DNA of 64,000 nt from positions 228,727 to 292,726 of the forward strand of contig NZ_LMIJ01000023.1 of NCBI RefSeq assembly GCF_001428665.1, in the 5' to 3' direction. The position numbers were made by a program, and so were the translations under genes. The notes under the pieces were generated by a model. The model ran no database searches. It was not told where the DNA came from and worked only from the letters and a program-made list of their open reading frames with translations. Each line of letters begins with the position of its first letter. Position 1 is the first letter of the stretch. This DNA is from Acidovorax sp. Root219. Lineage in GTDB: Bacteria > Pseudomonadota > Gammaproteobacteria > Burkholderiales > Burkholderiaceae_C. Below are positions 19,489 through 29,302 of this stretch, piece by piece.

Positions 19489-22400
19489 GTGAAAGCCAAG
19501 AACTGGATGTTTGCCGCCGGCCTGCTGCTGGCCACCGTGGCCGCAATGGGGTCGGCCCATGCCCTGCAGATCACGAGCCTGTCCCCCCAGGGTGAAGTCG
19601 CCCGTGTGCGCCAGATGGTGGCCAAGTTCGACGCGGCCGCCGTCAATTTCGGCGACCCCAAGGCCCCGGCCCCGCTGACCCTCAGCTGCAGCGACGCTGC
19701 CGCCACCAAGGGCAACGGCCGCTGGACAGGCGAGAAGGAGTGGGTTTTCGACTTCGAGAACGACCTGCCCCCCGGCGTGCGCTGCACCGCTGCGGTCAAG
19801 GCGGGCTTCAAGTCGGCCTCAGGCGCGGCGCTGACCGGGCCCACCAGCTTCCAGTTCAACACCGGTGGGCCGTTCGTGCAGAACATGCGCCCCGGTACCT
19901 ACCAAGAGATCGACGAAGAGCAGGCCTTCGTGTTGCAGCTCAATGGCCCGGCCACCCTCGAAAGCATCAGGGCCAACACCTGGTGCTCGCTCGAAGGCGT
20001 GGGCGAGAAGGTGCCCGTGCGCCTCATCGAAGGCAGCCAGCGCGACGAGATCCTCAAGTCCCTGGGCCTGGACAAGCGTGCCGCGCAGCAGCCGCTGCAG
20101 TACGTGAGCCTGGCCTGCAACCGGCGCCTGAGCTCCGGTTCGCGCGTGCAGTTCGTCTTTGGCAAGGGCGTGGCCACGCCGAGCGGCGTGGCCAACGCGG
20201 TGGAAAAGCGCTTCGACTACAAGGTGCGCGAGCCCTTCTCGGCCGAATTCAACTGCGAGCGCGAGAACGCGCAGGCCGCCTGCCTGCCGATCCGCCCGTT
20301 GTCCCTGACGTTCAACGCCCCGTTGCCACGCAAGCTGGCGGCCGCGATCCGTCTGAAATCGGCCAAGGAGACCATCAAGCCCCAGCTGGAAGCCGGCGCC
20401 GACGAGGACAAGAACCCCGATGCCCTGGTCAACAGCGTGCAGTTCGCCGCCCCGCTGGCCGAGAACACCGGCTTCACCATCGAGTTGCCCAAGGACCTCA
20501 AGGATGCCTCGGGCCGCACGCTGCGCAATGCCGACAGCTTCCCGCTCAAGGTGGCCACGGGCGGCATGCCGCCACTGGCCAAGTTTGCGGCCGCACCCTT
20601 CGGCATCGTCGAGCGCTTCGCCGAAGGCCCCGAGGGCCCGGCACTGCTGCCCGTGACCCTGCGCAACGTGGAGGCCGCCCTCAAGGTGCAGGGCCTGCAG
20701 GCGGGCACCGGCACACCGGCTGCTCCTGCCGGCAAGGTCAGCACCCTGCGCCCCACGAGCGATTCGGACATCATTGCCTGGTTCCGCAAGGTCAAGCGCT
20801 ACGACAACTACAACATCGACCGCAAGGAAGCGCGCCGCGACACCAAGGGCCCGCTGCCCAAGGTGATCGACAACGAGCGCGACTACGTGCAGTCGCGCAT
20901 GGTCTCGCTGCTGGGCGGCCAGGGCGGTGTGAAGACGCTGGACCTGCCCAAGCCCGCGAGCAACGACCCGCGCCCCTTCGAGGTGGTGGGCATTCCGCTC
21001 ACGCCCGGCTTCCACGTGGTGGAGATCGCCTCGCAAAAGCTCGGCACTTCGCTGCTGGACGAGCGCCATGGCGACGCCCGCACCATGTACGTGCGCACCT
21101 CGGCACTGGTGACCAACCTGGGCGTGCACTTCAAGCTCGGCCGCGAGAACGCGCTGGCCTGGGTGACCAGCCTGGACAAGGGCCAGCCCGTGGCCGGCGC
21201 CACAGTGCGCGTGTCCGACTGCACCGGCAAGGAACTGGCCACCGGCACCACCAACGCCCAGGGCGTGGCCAGCATCGAAGGCCTGTCGCCCGAACCCGAG
21301 CAGTGCGGCGAGGACGGTGAGCGCTCCTACTTCGTCAGCGCGCGCAGCAAGGGCACCGACAACGTGGAGGACATGGCCTTCACCTGGACCGACTGGCAGC
21401 GCGGCATCGAGCCCTGGCGCTTCAACGTGCCCACCAGCAGCGAAGCCAACCCCAACGAGCGCGCCCACACCATCTTCGACCGCACGCTGTTGCGCGCCGG
21501 CGAGACGGTGTCGATGAAGCACCTGCTGCGCAGTGAAACGCGCAAGGGCTTCGCGGTGTCCGACACCCGGCCCGAGACGCTGGTGATCACTCACATCGGC
21601 AGTGGCCAGCAGTACACGCAACCCCTGGTCTGGCGCACCACGGCCACGGGCGGCCTGAGCGCGCAGAACACCTTTGCCGTGCCACCGGCCGCCAAGCTCG
21701 GCGTGTACTCGGTGGAGTTGCGCTCCGACGCCGGCAATGAACGCAGCCTTTCCACCGGCCAGTTCCGGGTGGAGGAATTCCGCCTGCCGGTGCTCGAAGG
21801 CCGCATTGCCCCCGCCGACAAGAAGGCCCTGGTGCGCGTGCGCTCCGTGCCCACCGACGTGCAGATCAACTACGTGGCCGGCGGCGGCGCGGCCAACCTG
21901 CCGGTGCGCGTGTCGGCCATGGTGCGCGGCAAGTCCCTGCAGTACAACGATTACGACGCCTTCAGCTTCAACCCGCCGCGCAAGCGCGGCCAGTCGAGCA
22001 ACGGCAACAGCGACGATGAAGAGGCTGCGGCCAGCCAGGACAGCCGCGTGATCGCCGACAAGCTGCCCGTGACGCTGGACCGCAGTGGCGCCGGCAAGGT
22101 CACCATCGACAACGTGCCCCAGGGGCGCCAGCCCCAGGACCTGGTGATGGAGGCCACCTACGCCGACCCCAATGGCGAAGTGCAGACCCTGCGCAGCACG
22201 CAGACCGTGTGGCCTGCGGGCGTGGTGGCCGGCATCAAGACCGAAGGCTGGGTCTCTGCCCAGCAGAAGATCCGCTTCCAGGCGCTGGCACTGCAGCACA
22301 ACGGGTCGGCCGCGGCCGACGTGCCCCTGCAGGTCAAGGCCACGGCGCGCATCACCACCACCACGCGCAAGCGCATGGTGGGCGGCTTCTACAGCTACGA

Positions 22401-25400
22401 CAACCAGACCGAGACCAAGGACCTGGGCACGGTGTGCAGCGGCAAGAGCGACAGCCGCGGCCTGCTGCTGTGCGAGTCCAAGCTCGACGAGGCCGGCGAG
22501 GTGGAACTGGTGGCGATCGCCAGCGACCGCGAGGGCAACACCAGCGAGGCCGCGTCCTCGGTCTGGGTCACGCGCCAGGGCGAACTGTGGTTCGGCGGTG
22601 AGGACCACGACCGCATCGACCTGCTGCCCGAGAAGAAGAGCTACCAGCCGGGCGACACCGCCAAGTTCCAGGTGCGCATGCCGTTCCGCTTTGCCACGGC
22701 CCTGGTGGCCGTGGAGCGCGAGGGCATCATCGACACCCGCGTGGTGCAGCTCAACGGGCAGGATCCGACCATCGAGCTCAAGATCGAAGAGGGCTGGGGC
22801 CCCAATGTCTACGTGAGCGTGCTGGCCCTGCGCGGGCGCCTGCGCGAGGTGCCCTGGTACAGCTTCTTCACTTGGGGCTTCAAGTCGCCACGCGAGTGGT
22901 GGAACTCGTTCTGGTACGAGGGCAAGGAATACCAGGCCCCCACGGCCATGGTGGACCTGTCCAAGCCCGCCTTCCGCCTGGGCCTGGCCGAGATCCGTGT
23001 GGGCACCAAGGCCCACCAGATCGACGTGAAGGTTGTGGCCGACAAGGAGAGCTACCCGGTGCGCGGCAAGGCGCAGGTCACCATCACCGCCACCTTGCCC
23101 AATGGCAAGCCCGCCGCCAACGCCGAGGTGGCCCTGGCCGCCGTGGACCAGGCGCTGCTGGAGCTGATGCCCAACACCAGTTGGAACCTGCTCGAATCCA
23201 TGCTGCAGCGGCGCAGCTGGGGCGTGCAGACCTCCACGGCGCAGATGGAGATCATCGGCCGGCGCCACTACGGCAAGAAGGCCGTGCCCGCCGGCGGCGG
23301 CGGCGGCCGTGCGCAGACGCGCGAGCTGCTGGAGACCCTGCTGCTGTGGGAGCCCGCGCTCAAGCTCGACGCCAATGGCCAGGCCAAGGTGACGGTGCCC
23401 CTGAACGACGCGCTCACCACCTTCAAGATCGTGGCCGTGGCCGATGCCTCGGTGGGCCTGTTCGGCACCGGCAGCACCAGCATCCGCGCCACGCAGGACC
23501 TGCAGATCATCAGCGGCCTGCCGCCGCTGGTGCGTGAGGACGACCAGTTCCGCGCCCAGCTCACGCTGCGCAACACCACCAAGGCGGCCATGAAGGTCGA
23601 GGTGTCGCCGCGCGCCACGCTGCTGGACCTGAAGCCCCAGACCATCGACATCCCCGCGGGCGAGTCGCGCGAGGTGGCCTGGAACGTGACCGCCCCGGCG
23701 CAGCTGGCGCAGACCCGCTCGGAAGCCATCCTCTGGGAGATCGATGCCAAGGATACGGTGAGTGGCGCGCGCGATGCGCTCAAGGCGCGCCAGCGCATCA
23801 TCCCGGCCATTCCGCTCACGGTGCAGCAGGCCACGCTGGTGCAGGTGGACGGCAGCTTCAACCTGGACGTGAACCCGCCGGCCGACGCACTGCCCGGCCG
23901 TGGCGGCCTGAAGATGTCGCTGCAGCCCAAGCTGGCCGAAGGCCTGCCCGGCGTGCGCGACTGGTGGGCCAACTACCCCTTCATCTGCCTGGAGCAAAAG
24001 ACCAGCAAGGCCGTGGGCATGCGCGACGGCAAGCTGTGGCAGACCGTGGTGGCCCAGTTGCCCACCTACCTGGACAGCGACGGCCTGGCCAACTACTTCC
24101 CGCCGCGCGACGGCGATGCCAACCGCGGCAGCGACACCCTGACGGCCTATCTGCTGGCGGCCACGCACGAGGCCAGCAGCATCGACCCGGCCTTCGCGCT
24201 GCCCGATGAAGCGCGTGCACCCATGGAGCGCGGCCTGATCGCCTTCGTCGAGGGCCGCATCCAGCGCGAGTTCTGGAGCCCGCGCAAGGACCTGGACATG
24301 CGCAAGCTGGCCGCCATCGAGGCCTTGTCGCGCTACGGCAAGGCCCAGGGCCGCATGGTCAGCAGCATCACCGTGGCGCCCAACCAGTGGCCCACGCACT
24401 CGGTGATCGACTGGGTCAACGTGCTGCGCCGCGTGGCCGACGTGCCCGAGCGCGACAAGCGCCTGGCCGAAGCCATGCAGGTCCTGCGCAGCCGCCTGTC
24501 CTTCCAGGGAACCAAGCTGATCTTCAGCACCGAGCAGGACGACTACTGGTGGTGGCTGATGCAGAACGGCGACGTGAATACTGCCCGCCTGATGCTGGCC
24601 GTGATGGACGATCCGACCTGGAAGGACGACATGGGCCGCCTGGCCAACGGCTTCATCAGCCGCCAGCAGGGCGGTGCCTGGCACACCACCACGGCCAACC
24701 TCTGGGGCGGCCTGGCCCTCGAGAAGTTCTCGGCCAAGTTCGAGGCCACGCCGGTCGCGGGCAACACCAAGGCCAGCCTGGGGGCCAACAGCGCCAGTGT
24801 GGACTGGAGCAAGGTCGAGCGCATCAAGACCAGCGACGCCAGCGGCGCCGCGCACCAGACCACCTGGTTCGGCGCGCCGGCGGCGCCCGGCAACCTGCGC
24901 AACAACAGCATGTTCCTGCCCTGGGCGGCAGCGGGTGGCAAGGAGAGCCTGGCGGTGGCCCACCAGGGCACGGGCAAGCCCTGGCTCACGCTGCAATCGG
25001 TGGCGGCCATCCAGCTCAAGGCCCCATTTGCTGCCGGCTACGCCATCAAGAAGACCATCACCCCGGTGGAGCAGGCCAACAAGTCGCTGCCTGCCGGCCA
25101 GTACACGCGCGGCGACGTGCTGCGCGTGACGCTGGAGGTCAACGCCAGCGCCGACATGACCTGGGTCGCCATCACCGACCCGGTACCCGGTGGCGCCACC
25201 ATCCTGGGCAGCGGCCTGGGCCGCGACTCTGAGATCGCCACCCAGGGCGAAAAGCGCAGCGGCAGTGGCTGGCCGGCGTTCGAGGAACGCAGCTTCGAGT
25301 CCTTCCGCAGCTACTACCAGTACCTGCCCAAGGGCACGGTCAAGATGGAGTACACGGTGCGCCTGAACAACGTGGGCGACTTCGCGCTGCCCCCGAGCCG

Positions 25401-25476
25401 CGTGGAGGCCATGTACGCGCCCGAAATGTTCGGCGAGTTCCCCAACGCCCGCGTGAAGGTGGAGGCCGCCAAGTGA
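19489..25476 (+). CDS. Bacterial alpha-2-macroglobulin with thioester (YfhM-like)
   Basis: 1995 residues from GTG 19489 (GGAGGGG upstream), starting with a signal peptide (WMFAAGLLLATVAAMGSAHA). No lipobox cysteine follows, so unlike E. coli YfhM it is probably soluble in the periplasm or held by other means. Macroglobulin-like domains fill the first 1200 residues. The A2M bait-to-core part follows, with the LETLLLWEPALKLDANGQ segment, and the internal thioester motif CLEQ at residues 1500-1503. The protein is thought to trap invading proteases and protect the cell envelope. The co-linear pbpC gene 400 bases downstream repeats the conserved A2M-PBP1C pairing. Confidence 0.95.
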   Translation: MKAKNWMFAAGLLLATVAAMGSAHALQITSLSPQGEVARVRQMVAKFDAAAVNFGDPKAPAPLTLSCSDAAATKGNGRWTGEKEWVFDFENDLPPGVRCTAAVKAGFKSASGAALTGPTSFQFNTGGPFVQNMRPGTYQEIDEEQAFVLQLNGPATLESIRANTWCSLEGVGEKVPVRLIEGSQRDEILKSLGLDKRAAQQPLQYVSLACNRRLSSGSRVQFVFGKGVATPSGVANAVEKRFDYKVREPFSAEFNCERENAQAACLPIRPLSLTFNAPLPRKLAAAIRLKSAKETIKPQLEAGADEDKNPDALVNSVQFAAPLAENTGFTIELPKDLKDASGRTLRNADSFPLKVATGGMPPLAKFAAAPFGIVERFAEGPEGPALLPVTLRNVEAALKVQGLQAGTGTPAAPAGKVSTLRPTSDSDIIAWFRKVKRYDNYNIDRKEARRDTKGPLPKVIDNERDYVQSRMVSLLGGQGGVKTLDLPKPASNDPRPFEVVGIPLTPGFHVVEIASQKLGTSLLDERHGDARTMYVRTSALVTNLGVHFKLGRENALAWVTSLDKGQPVAGATVRVSDCTGKELATGTTNAQGVASIEGLSPEPEQCGEDGERSYFVSARSKGTDNVEDMAFTWTDWQRGIEPWRFNVPTSSEANPNERAHTIFDRTLLRAGETVSMKHLLRSETRKGFAVSDTRPETLVITHIGSGQQYTQPLVWRTTATGGLSAQNTFAVPPAAKLGVYSVELRSDAGNERSLSTGQFRVEEFRLPVLEGRIAPADKKALVRVRSVPTDVQINYVAGGGAANLPVRVSAMVRGKSLQYNDYDAFSFNPPRKRGQSSNGNSDDEEAAASQDSRVIADKLPVTLDRSGAGKVTIDNVPQGRQPQDLVMEATYADPNGEVQTLRSTQTVWPAGVVAGIKTEGWVSAQQKIRFQALALQHNGSAAADVPLQVKATARITTTTRKRMVGGFYSYDNQTETKDLGTVCSGKSDSRGLLLCESKLDEAGEVELVAIASDREGNTSEAASSVWVTRQGELWFGGEDHDRIDLLPEKKSYQPGDTAKFQVRMPFRFATALVAVEREGIIDTRVVQLNGQDPTIELKIEEGWGPNVYVSVLALRGRLREVPWYSFFTWGFKSPREWWNSFWYEGKEYQAPTAMVDLSKPAFRLGLAEIRVGTKAHQIDVKVVADKESYPVRGKAQVTITATLPNGKPAANAEVALAAVDQALLELMPNTSWNLLESMLQRRSWGVQTSTAQMEIIGRRHYGKKAVPAGGGGGRAQTRELLETLLLWEPALKLDANGQAKVTVPLNDALTTFKIVAVADASVGLFGTGSTSIRATQDLQIISGLPPLVREDDQFRAQLTLRNTTKAAMKVEVSPRATLLDLKPQTIDIPAGESREVAWNVTAPAQLAQTRSEAILWEIDAKDTVSGARDALKARQRIIPAIPLTVQQATLVQVDGSFNLDVNPPADALPGRGGLKMSLQPKLAEGLPGVRDWWANYPFICLEQKTSKAVGMRDGKLWQTVVAQLPTYLDSDGLANYFPPRDGDANRGSDTLTAYLLAATHEASSIDPAFALPDEARAPMERGLIAFVEGRIQREFWSPRKDLDMRKLAAIEALSRYGKAQGRMVSSITVAPNQWPTHSVIDWVNVLRRVADVPERDKRLAEAMQVLRSRLSFQGTKLIFSTEQDDYWWWLMQNGDVNTARLMLAVMDDPTWKDDMGRLANGFISRQQGGAWHTTTANLWGGLALEKFSAKFEATPVAGNTKASLGANSASVDWSKVERIKTSDASGAAHQTTWFGAPAAPGNLRNNSMFLPWAAAGGKESLAVAHQGTGKPWLTLQSVAAIQLKAPFAAGYAIKKTITPVEQANKSLPAGQYTRGDVLRVTLEVNASADMTWVAITDPVPGGATILGSGLGRDSEIATQGEKRSGSGWPAFEERSFESFRSYYQYLPKGTVKMEYTVRLNNVGDFALPPSRVEAMYAPEMFGEFPNARVKVEAAK

Positions 25477-25513
25477 CACTTCGTACTGCAGCGCCACCAC
25501 GCAGGCCCGGGCC

Positions 25514-25882
25514 ATGAACGCCAGCGTCTTCGTGGAGCTGCGGTTCTGGGTGCTGGTGGTCTTCTCGCTGGTGCTGCCTGCGGGCATCTATGCGGCGCTG
25601 CTGCGTACCCGCGCCATCTCGCGCCTGGCGGTGCTGGGCTTTGGCATTGCACTGGTGCTGATTGCCGGGGTCGACGTCTACCTGCTGCAAAGCCTTGCGG
25701 CGTTGGCCCGGCATACACCCTCGATGGCCGACGATGCGGTGTTTCTCTCCGAACTGTCGATTGCCCTGTATGTGCTCCCCGTGGTGTTCGGGGGGATCGG
25801 CGTGAACCTGATCTCGCACGTGCTGCTGCACCACCTGACCGAAGCGGAAAAGCGTTTTGAACGGGAGCATCCCGGTGCGTGA
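25514..25882 (+). CDS. Small integral membrane protein of unknown function
   Basis: 122 residues with three predicted membrane helices (about 8-29, 38-58 and 80-105) and a charged C-terminus (TEAEKRFEREHPGA). I do not recognise a family. It is inserted between the alpha-2-macroglobulin gene (37-base gap) and pbpC, whose likely GTG start overlaps its end by eight bases, so all three are expected to be translated from one mRNA. A partnership with the macroglobulin or PBP1C in the envelope is a guess from position only. Confidence 0.75.
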   Translation: MNASVFVELRFWVLVVFSLVLPAGIYAALLRTRAISRLAVLGFGIALVLIAGVDVYLLQSLAALARHTPSMADDAVFLSELSIALYVLPVVFGGIGVNLISHVLLHHLTEAEKRFEREHPGA

Positions 25883-28172
25883 AGCATGCCTGTGGTGGCG
25901 CCGTCTGGCGCTGGCCTTGGCGGCCGCAGTGGCGCTGCCTGCCCACGCCATCCCCACCTTCGCCGAGGTGCGCCAGGACTTCAAACCCTCGGACACCCTG
26001 GTCCTCTCGCAGGAGGGTGAGGTCGTCCAGCGCCTGCGCACCGATGCCACCGTGCGCCGGGGCCAGTGGGTGCCGCTGGCCGATGTATCGCCCGCGTTGC
26101 GCGCGGCCCTGGTGCTCAGCGAGGACAAGCGCTTTTACGAGCACAGCGGGGTGGACTGGCGCGCGGCATCGGCGGCGGCCTGGGGCAACCTGTGGAACCA
26201 GCGCACACGCGGTGCCAGCACCATCACCATGCAGCTGGCCGGCCTGCTCGACGGCGACTGGCGCCAGGGGCCGGGCGGGCGCAGCGTGGTGCAAAAGCTC
26301 GGCCAGACGGTGGCCGCCCAGGTGCTGGACCGCCGCTGGCGCAAGGACCAGGTGCTGGAGGCCTACCTCAACCTGGTGCCGTTTCGCAGCGAGCTGGTGG
26401 GCATCGATGCGCTGAGCCGCACCCTGTTCGACAAGGCCGCCCACGGGCTCGATGACCGCGAGGCGGCCGTGGCCGCTGCGCTGGTGCGCGCCCCCAATGC
26501 CCGGCCTGCACTCGTGTCGCAGCGGGCCTGCGGCGTGCTGCGCGACCTGCAGCAGCGCCCCGGTCAGCCCGCGGTGCGCGTGGACTGCGATGCGCTGGAC
26601 CTGTTCGTCACCGCGGCCCTGCAGCGCCGGGCCTTCGACGCCAGCGAGGGCATTGCGCCCCATTTCGCCCGCTACCTGCTGCGCCAGCAGCAGGCCGTGC
26701 CGGGCGCGGCCCCCGTGCCTGAACGGGTGGCCAGCACCCTGCGGGCGCCCCTGCAGCGTTTTGCCGTGCAGACGCTGGCCCAGCACCTGCGCGAGCTACA
26801 GGGCCGCAGCGTCGAGGACGGTGCGGTGCTGGTGCTCGACAACGCCACGGGCGCCGTGCTCGCCTGGGTGGGCTCGTCGGGGCAACTGAGCCAGGCCGGC
26901 GAGGTCGATGGCGTGCAGGCCCTGCGCCAGCCGGGCTCCACGCTCAAGCCTTTCCTGTACGCCCAGGCCATTGCAGAGCGGCGGCTCACCGCGGCCTCGC
27001 TGGTGGACGACTCGCCCGCGCACATCGCCACCGCCAGCGGCCTGTACATCCCGCAGAACTACGACCGTCAGTTCAAGGGCTGGGTCTCGGCGCGCACGGC
27101 GCTGGCCGCCTCGCTCAACGTGCCGGCCGTACGCACGCTGGTCATGGTCACGCCCGATGCCTTCCACCGCCAGCTCGGCGCCCTGGGCCTGCCGTTGCGC
27201 GAGAGCGGTGACTACTTCGGCTACAGCCTTGCCCTGGGCAGCCCCGAGGTGCCGCTGCTGCACCTGACCAACGCCTTTCGCACCCTGGCCAATGGCGGAA
27301 GTCGGGGCTCCGTGCGCGTGTGGCCCGCACAGCCCGGCGCTGCGCCGGTGCGGGCCATCGATGCCGGCGCCGCCTTCATCGTGGGCGACATCCTGGCCGA
27401 CGGCAATGCGCGCTCGCGCACCTTCGGCACCGACAGCGTGCTCGCCACGCGCTTCTGGTCGGCCGTGAAGACCGGCACCAGCAAGGACATGCGCGACAAC
27501 TGGGCCGTGGGCTGGTCCGAGCGCTACACCGTGGGCGTGTGGGTCGGCAACGCCAGCGGCGCCGCCATGCATGACGTGAGTGGCACCAGCGGCGCGGCAC
27601 CCATCTGGGCCGCAGTGATGGGCTTCTTGCATGCGCGCGAACCCAGCCACGCGCCAGCGGCTCCCAAGGGCCTGGTGCGCCAGGCCGTGCAGTTCGGCGC
27701 CTTGCAGGCTGCGCAGGGGAGTGCGGCGGGGGCTGCGGCATCGCTGCCGCTGGAGGCCGCGCGCCAGGAATGGTTCGTCCCCGGTACCCAGCAGGCGCGC
27801 TTCGCCATCGACCTGGGGCCCACCGACGAACCAGTGGTCGCCAGACGCGGCGCCAAACCTTCCCGGGCCTTGCCTGCAGCAGCGGTGGAGGCCGCCGACG
27901 ATCCCTCGGCGCGGATCCTGGCGCCGGTGCCGGGCACGATCATTGCGCTCGATCCCGACATCCCCCCCGACCGCCAGCGCCTGCAGTTCGTGGCCAGTGG
28001 TGGGCGCGACCTGCGCTGGCGCATCGACGGGCGCGAGCAGGGGCGTGGTGCACGCTGGGCCTGGCCGCCCTGGCCTGGGCGGCACCAGCTGGAATTGGTG
28101 GATGCACATGGCAAGGTGCATGACACGCTGCAGTTCGAAGTGCGGGGGGCGGGCGTGCTGTCTCGCAAATAA
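25875..28172 (+). CDS. pbpC: Penicillin-binding protein 1C
   Basis: 765 residues from GTG 25875 (GGGAG seven bases upstream); a TTG at 25857 is a weaker choice. A signal/anchor segment (RRLALALAAAVALPAHA) precedes the GT51 transglycosylase domain, with catalytic Glu in VLSEDKRFYEHSGVDW and RGASTITMQLAG. The transpeptidase domain has SxxK in QPGSTLKPFLYA, SxN in SLNVPA and KTG in SAVKTGTSKDMRDNW. A C-terminal PBP1C-type (BiPBP_C) domain begins near residue 640. It polymerises peptidoglycan in the periplasm. The order after an alpha-2-macroglobulin gene matches the yfhM-pbpC pairing. Confidence 0.95.
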   Translation: MREACLWWRRLALALAAAVALPAHAIPTFAEVRQDFKPSDTLVLSQEGEVVQRLRTDATVRRGQWVPLADVSPALRAALVLSEDKRFYEHSGVDWRAASAAAWGNLWNQRTRGASTITMQLAGLLDGDWRQGPGGRSVVQKLGQTVAAQVLDRRWRKDQVLEAYLNLVPFRSELVGIDALSRTLFDKAAHGLDDREAAVAAALVRAPNARPALVSQRACGVLRDLQQRPGQPAVRVDCDALDLFVTAALQRRAFDASEGIAPHFARYLLRQQQAVPGAAPVPERVASTLRAPLQRFAVQTLAQHLRELQGRSVEDGAVLVLDNATGAVLAWVGSSGQLSQAGEVDGVQALRQPGSTLKPFLYAQAIAERRLTAASLVDDSPAHIATASGLYIPQNYDRQFKGWVSARTALAASLNVPAVRTLVMVTPDAFHRQLGALGLPLRESGDYFGYSLALGSPEVPLLHLTNAFRTLANGGSRGSVRVWPAQPGAAPVRAIDAGAAFIVGDILADGNARSRTFGTDSVLATRFWSAVKTGTSKDMRDNWAVGWSERYTVGVWVGNASGAAMHDVSGTSGAAPIWAAVMGFLHAREPSHAPAAPKGLVRQAVQFGALQAAQGSAAGAAASLPLEAARQEWFVPGTQQARFAIDLGPTDEPVVARRGAKPSRALPAAAVEAADDPSARILAPVPGTIIALDPDIPPDRQRLQFVASGGRDLRWRIDGREQGRGARWAWPPWPGRHQLELVDAHGKVHDTLQFEVRGAGVLSRK

Positions 28173-28257
28173 GTGCCTGGAAAGCCCTGCCTTTCTGGCC
28201 ATGGGCGGGCTATCGCCAACGTTACACTGTGTTGCAACTAACCGGGAGGTGTGCGTA

Positions 28258-28317
28258 ATGCCTCCCTTGCCATGCCAGTTTGTCCATGCATTTTTCCCGC
28301 CAGTTTTTCTCCCATAG
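28258..28317 (+). other. Possible 19-residue leader ORF before the broken cyclase gene
   Basis: ATG 28258 follows a near-perfect ribosome site (GGGAGGTG at 28244-28251) and opens a 19-codon frame, MPPLPCQFVHAFFPPVFLP, ending at 28317. The cyclase frame cannot use this site because it has a stop at 28256-28258; its own ATG at 28286 lies inside this ORF and has no visible ribosome site. Translational coupling through the leader, or an N-terminal frameshift of the cyclase, are the two readings. Confidence 0.35.
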
Positions 28318-29302
28318 GCTGATCTGGCTGGCGCTGCTGGTGTCCCTGGGCATCGGCCTGCTGTTTGCCCGAACGATCTGGACAATGCGGGAAGACAGTT
28401 GGGACTACGCCAGCCGCACCAACGCCAATCTGGCAAGCACACTGGAGCGCAGTATTGGCGGCACTCTCCGCTCGCTCGACGAGTCGCTCAAAGGTGTAGT
28501 GGCAGGGCTCGAGCGCCCCGAGGTCATGGCGCTTCCCGCCGATATCCGCAACGGTGTGCTGTTCGACAACTCCCTGCAGGTGCCGGGCTCGGGATCGGTA
28601 TTGGTGGTCGATGACCGGGGCGACGTGGTACTGGACTCTTCCACCCTGAAGCCACGCCAGGCCAATTTTGCCGACCGGGACTATTTCCTTGTGTTTGCCA
28701 AAGGCAGCCACCAGGGGTTGCACGTGGGCCGCCCCGTGCCCTCGCGCCTCACCGGCTTGTACATTCTTCCGGTGACGAGGGCCTACCACCGCGCAGACGG
28801 TTCCTTCGCGGGGGTGGTGGTCGGAGCCATTCGCCTGAGCTACTTCGACGGGCTGTTCGGTTCGCTCGATCTGGGGACCGGCAGCCGGGTGGACCTGTAC
28901 CGAACCGATGGGCTGCTGATCTCGCGTTTTCCGCCGCACCAGGCTGATGTGAACACCTCCATTGCCGGCACGGCCGCCCTGGCACGGCTGCAGGCTGACG
29001 CGGTGGGTATTGACGCGGTCGATGCGGCTGGCACCGACGGCACGCGCCAGCTGCAGGCCTGGGAGCATGTGGGGGCGTACCCGCTGATCGTGAACGTGGC
29101 GCAGTCGAGCGACACCGTCCTGGCCAAATGGCACCGCAGCGCCTGGGTGCTCGGGGTGTTCTCGGTACTGCTGATGGCCGGCTGCGTAGGGCTGGCCATG
29201 CTCTTCGTGCGTGAACTTCTGCGGCGCCAGGCCGTGAGCGCCGAGTGCGCCTGGCCGAACGCGACCGCCAGACCATCCTGGACAACCTGCCTTCGCTGGT
29301 GA
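28286..29302 (+). CDS. N-terminal (sensor) half of a frameshifted diguanylate cyclase: membrane-anchored Cache domain
   Basis: 338 residues in this frame, of which about 320 are authentic. A membrane helix (about 10-32) is followed by a periplasmic double-Cache-type sensor domain (about 40-280) with ANFADRDYFLVFAKGSHQG and YILPVTRAYHRADGSFAGV, typical of dCache proteins, and a second helix (about 290-312). The frame then runs off into 18 unrelated residues (CAWPNATARPSWTTCLRW). The continuation lies one frame away from 29245 and encodes the PAS and GGDEF domains. Without the break it would be one sensor cyclase of about 759 residues. No ribosome site is visible before ATG 28286. Confidence 0.72.
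   Translation: MHFSRQFFSHRLIWLALLVSLGIGLLFARTIWTMREDSWDYASRTNANLASTLERSIGGTLRSLDESLKGVVAGLERPEVMALPADIRNGVLFDNSLQVPGSGSVLVVDDRGDVVLDSSTLKPRQANFADRDYFLVFAKGSHQGLHVGRPVPSRLTGLYILPVTRAYHRADGSFAGVVVGAIRLSYFDGLFGSLDLGTGSRVDLYRTDGLLISRFPPHQADVNTSIAGTAALARLQADAVGIDAVDAAGTDGTRQLQAWEHVGAYPLIVNVAQSSDTVLAKWHRSAWVLGVFSVLLMAGCVGLAMLFVRELLRRQAVSAECAWPNATARPSWTTCLRW

Noticed and set aside
19819..25587. 1922-codon open frame antisense to the alpha-2-macroglobulin gene
   Set aside because: High-GC coding DNA keeps such antisense frames open by third-position bias; the product is Gly/His/Arg-rich with no domain, while the plus strand has a signal peptide, A2M domains and the thioester.
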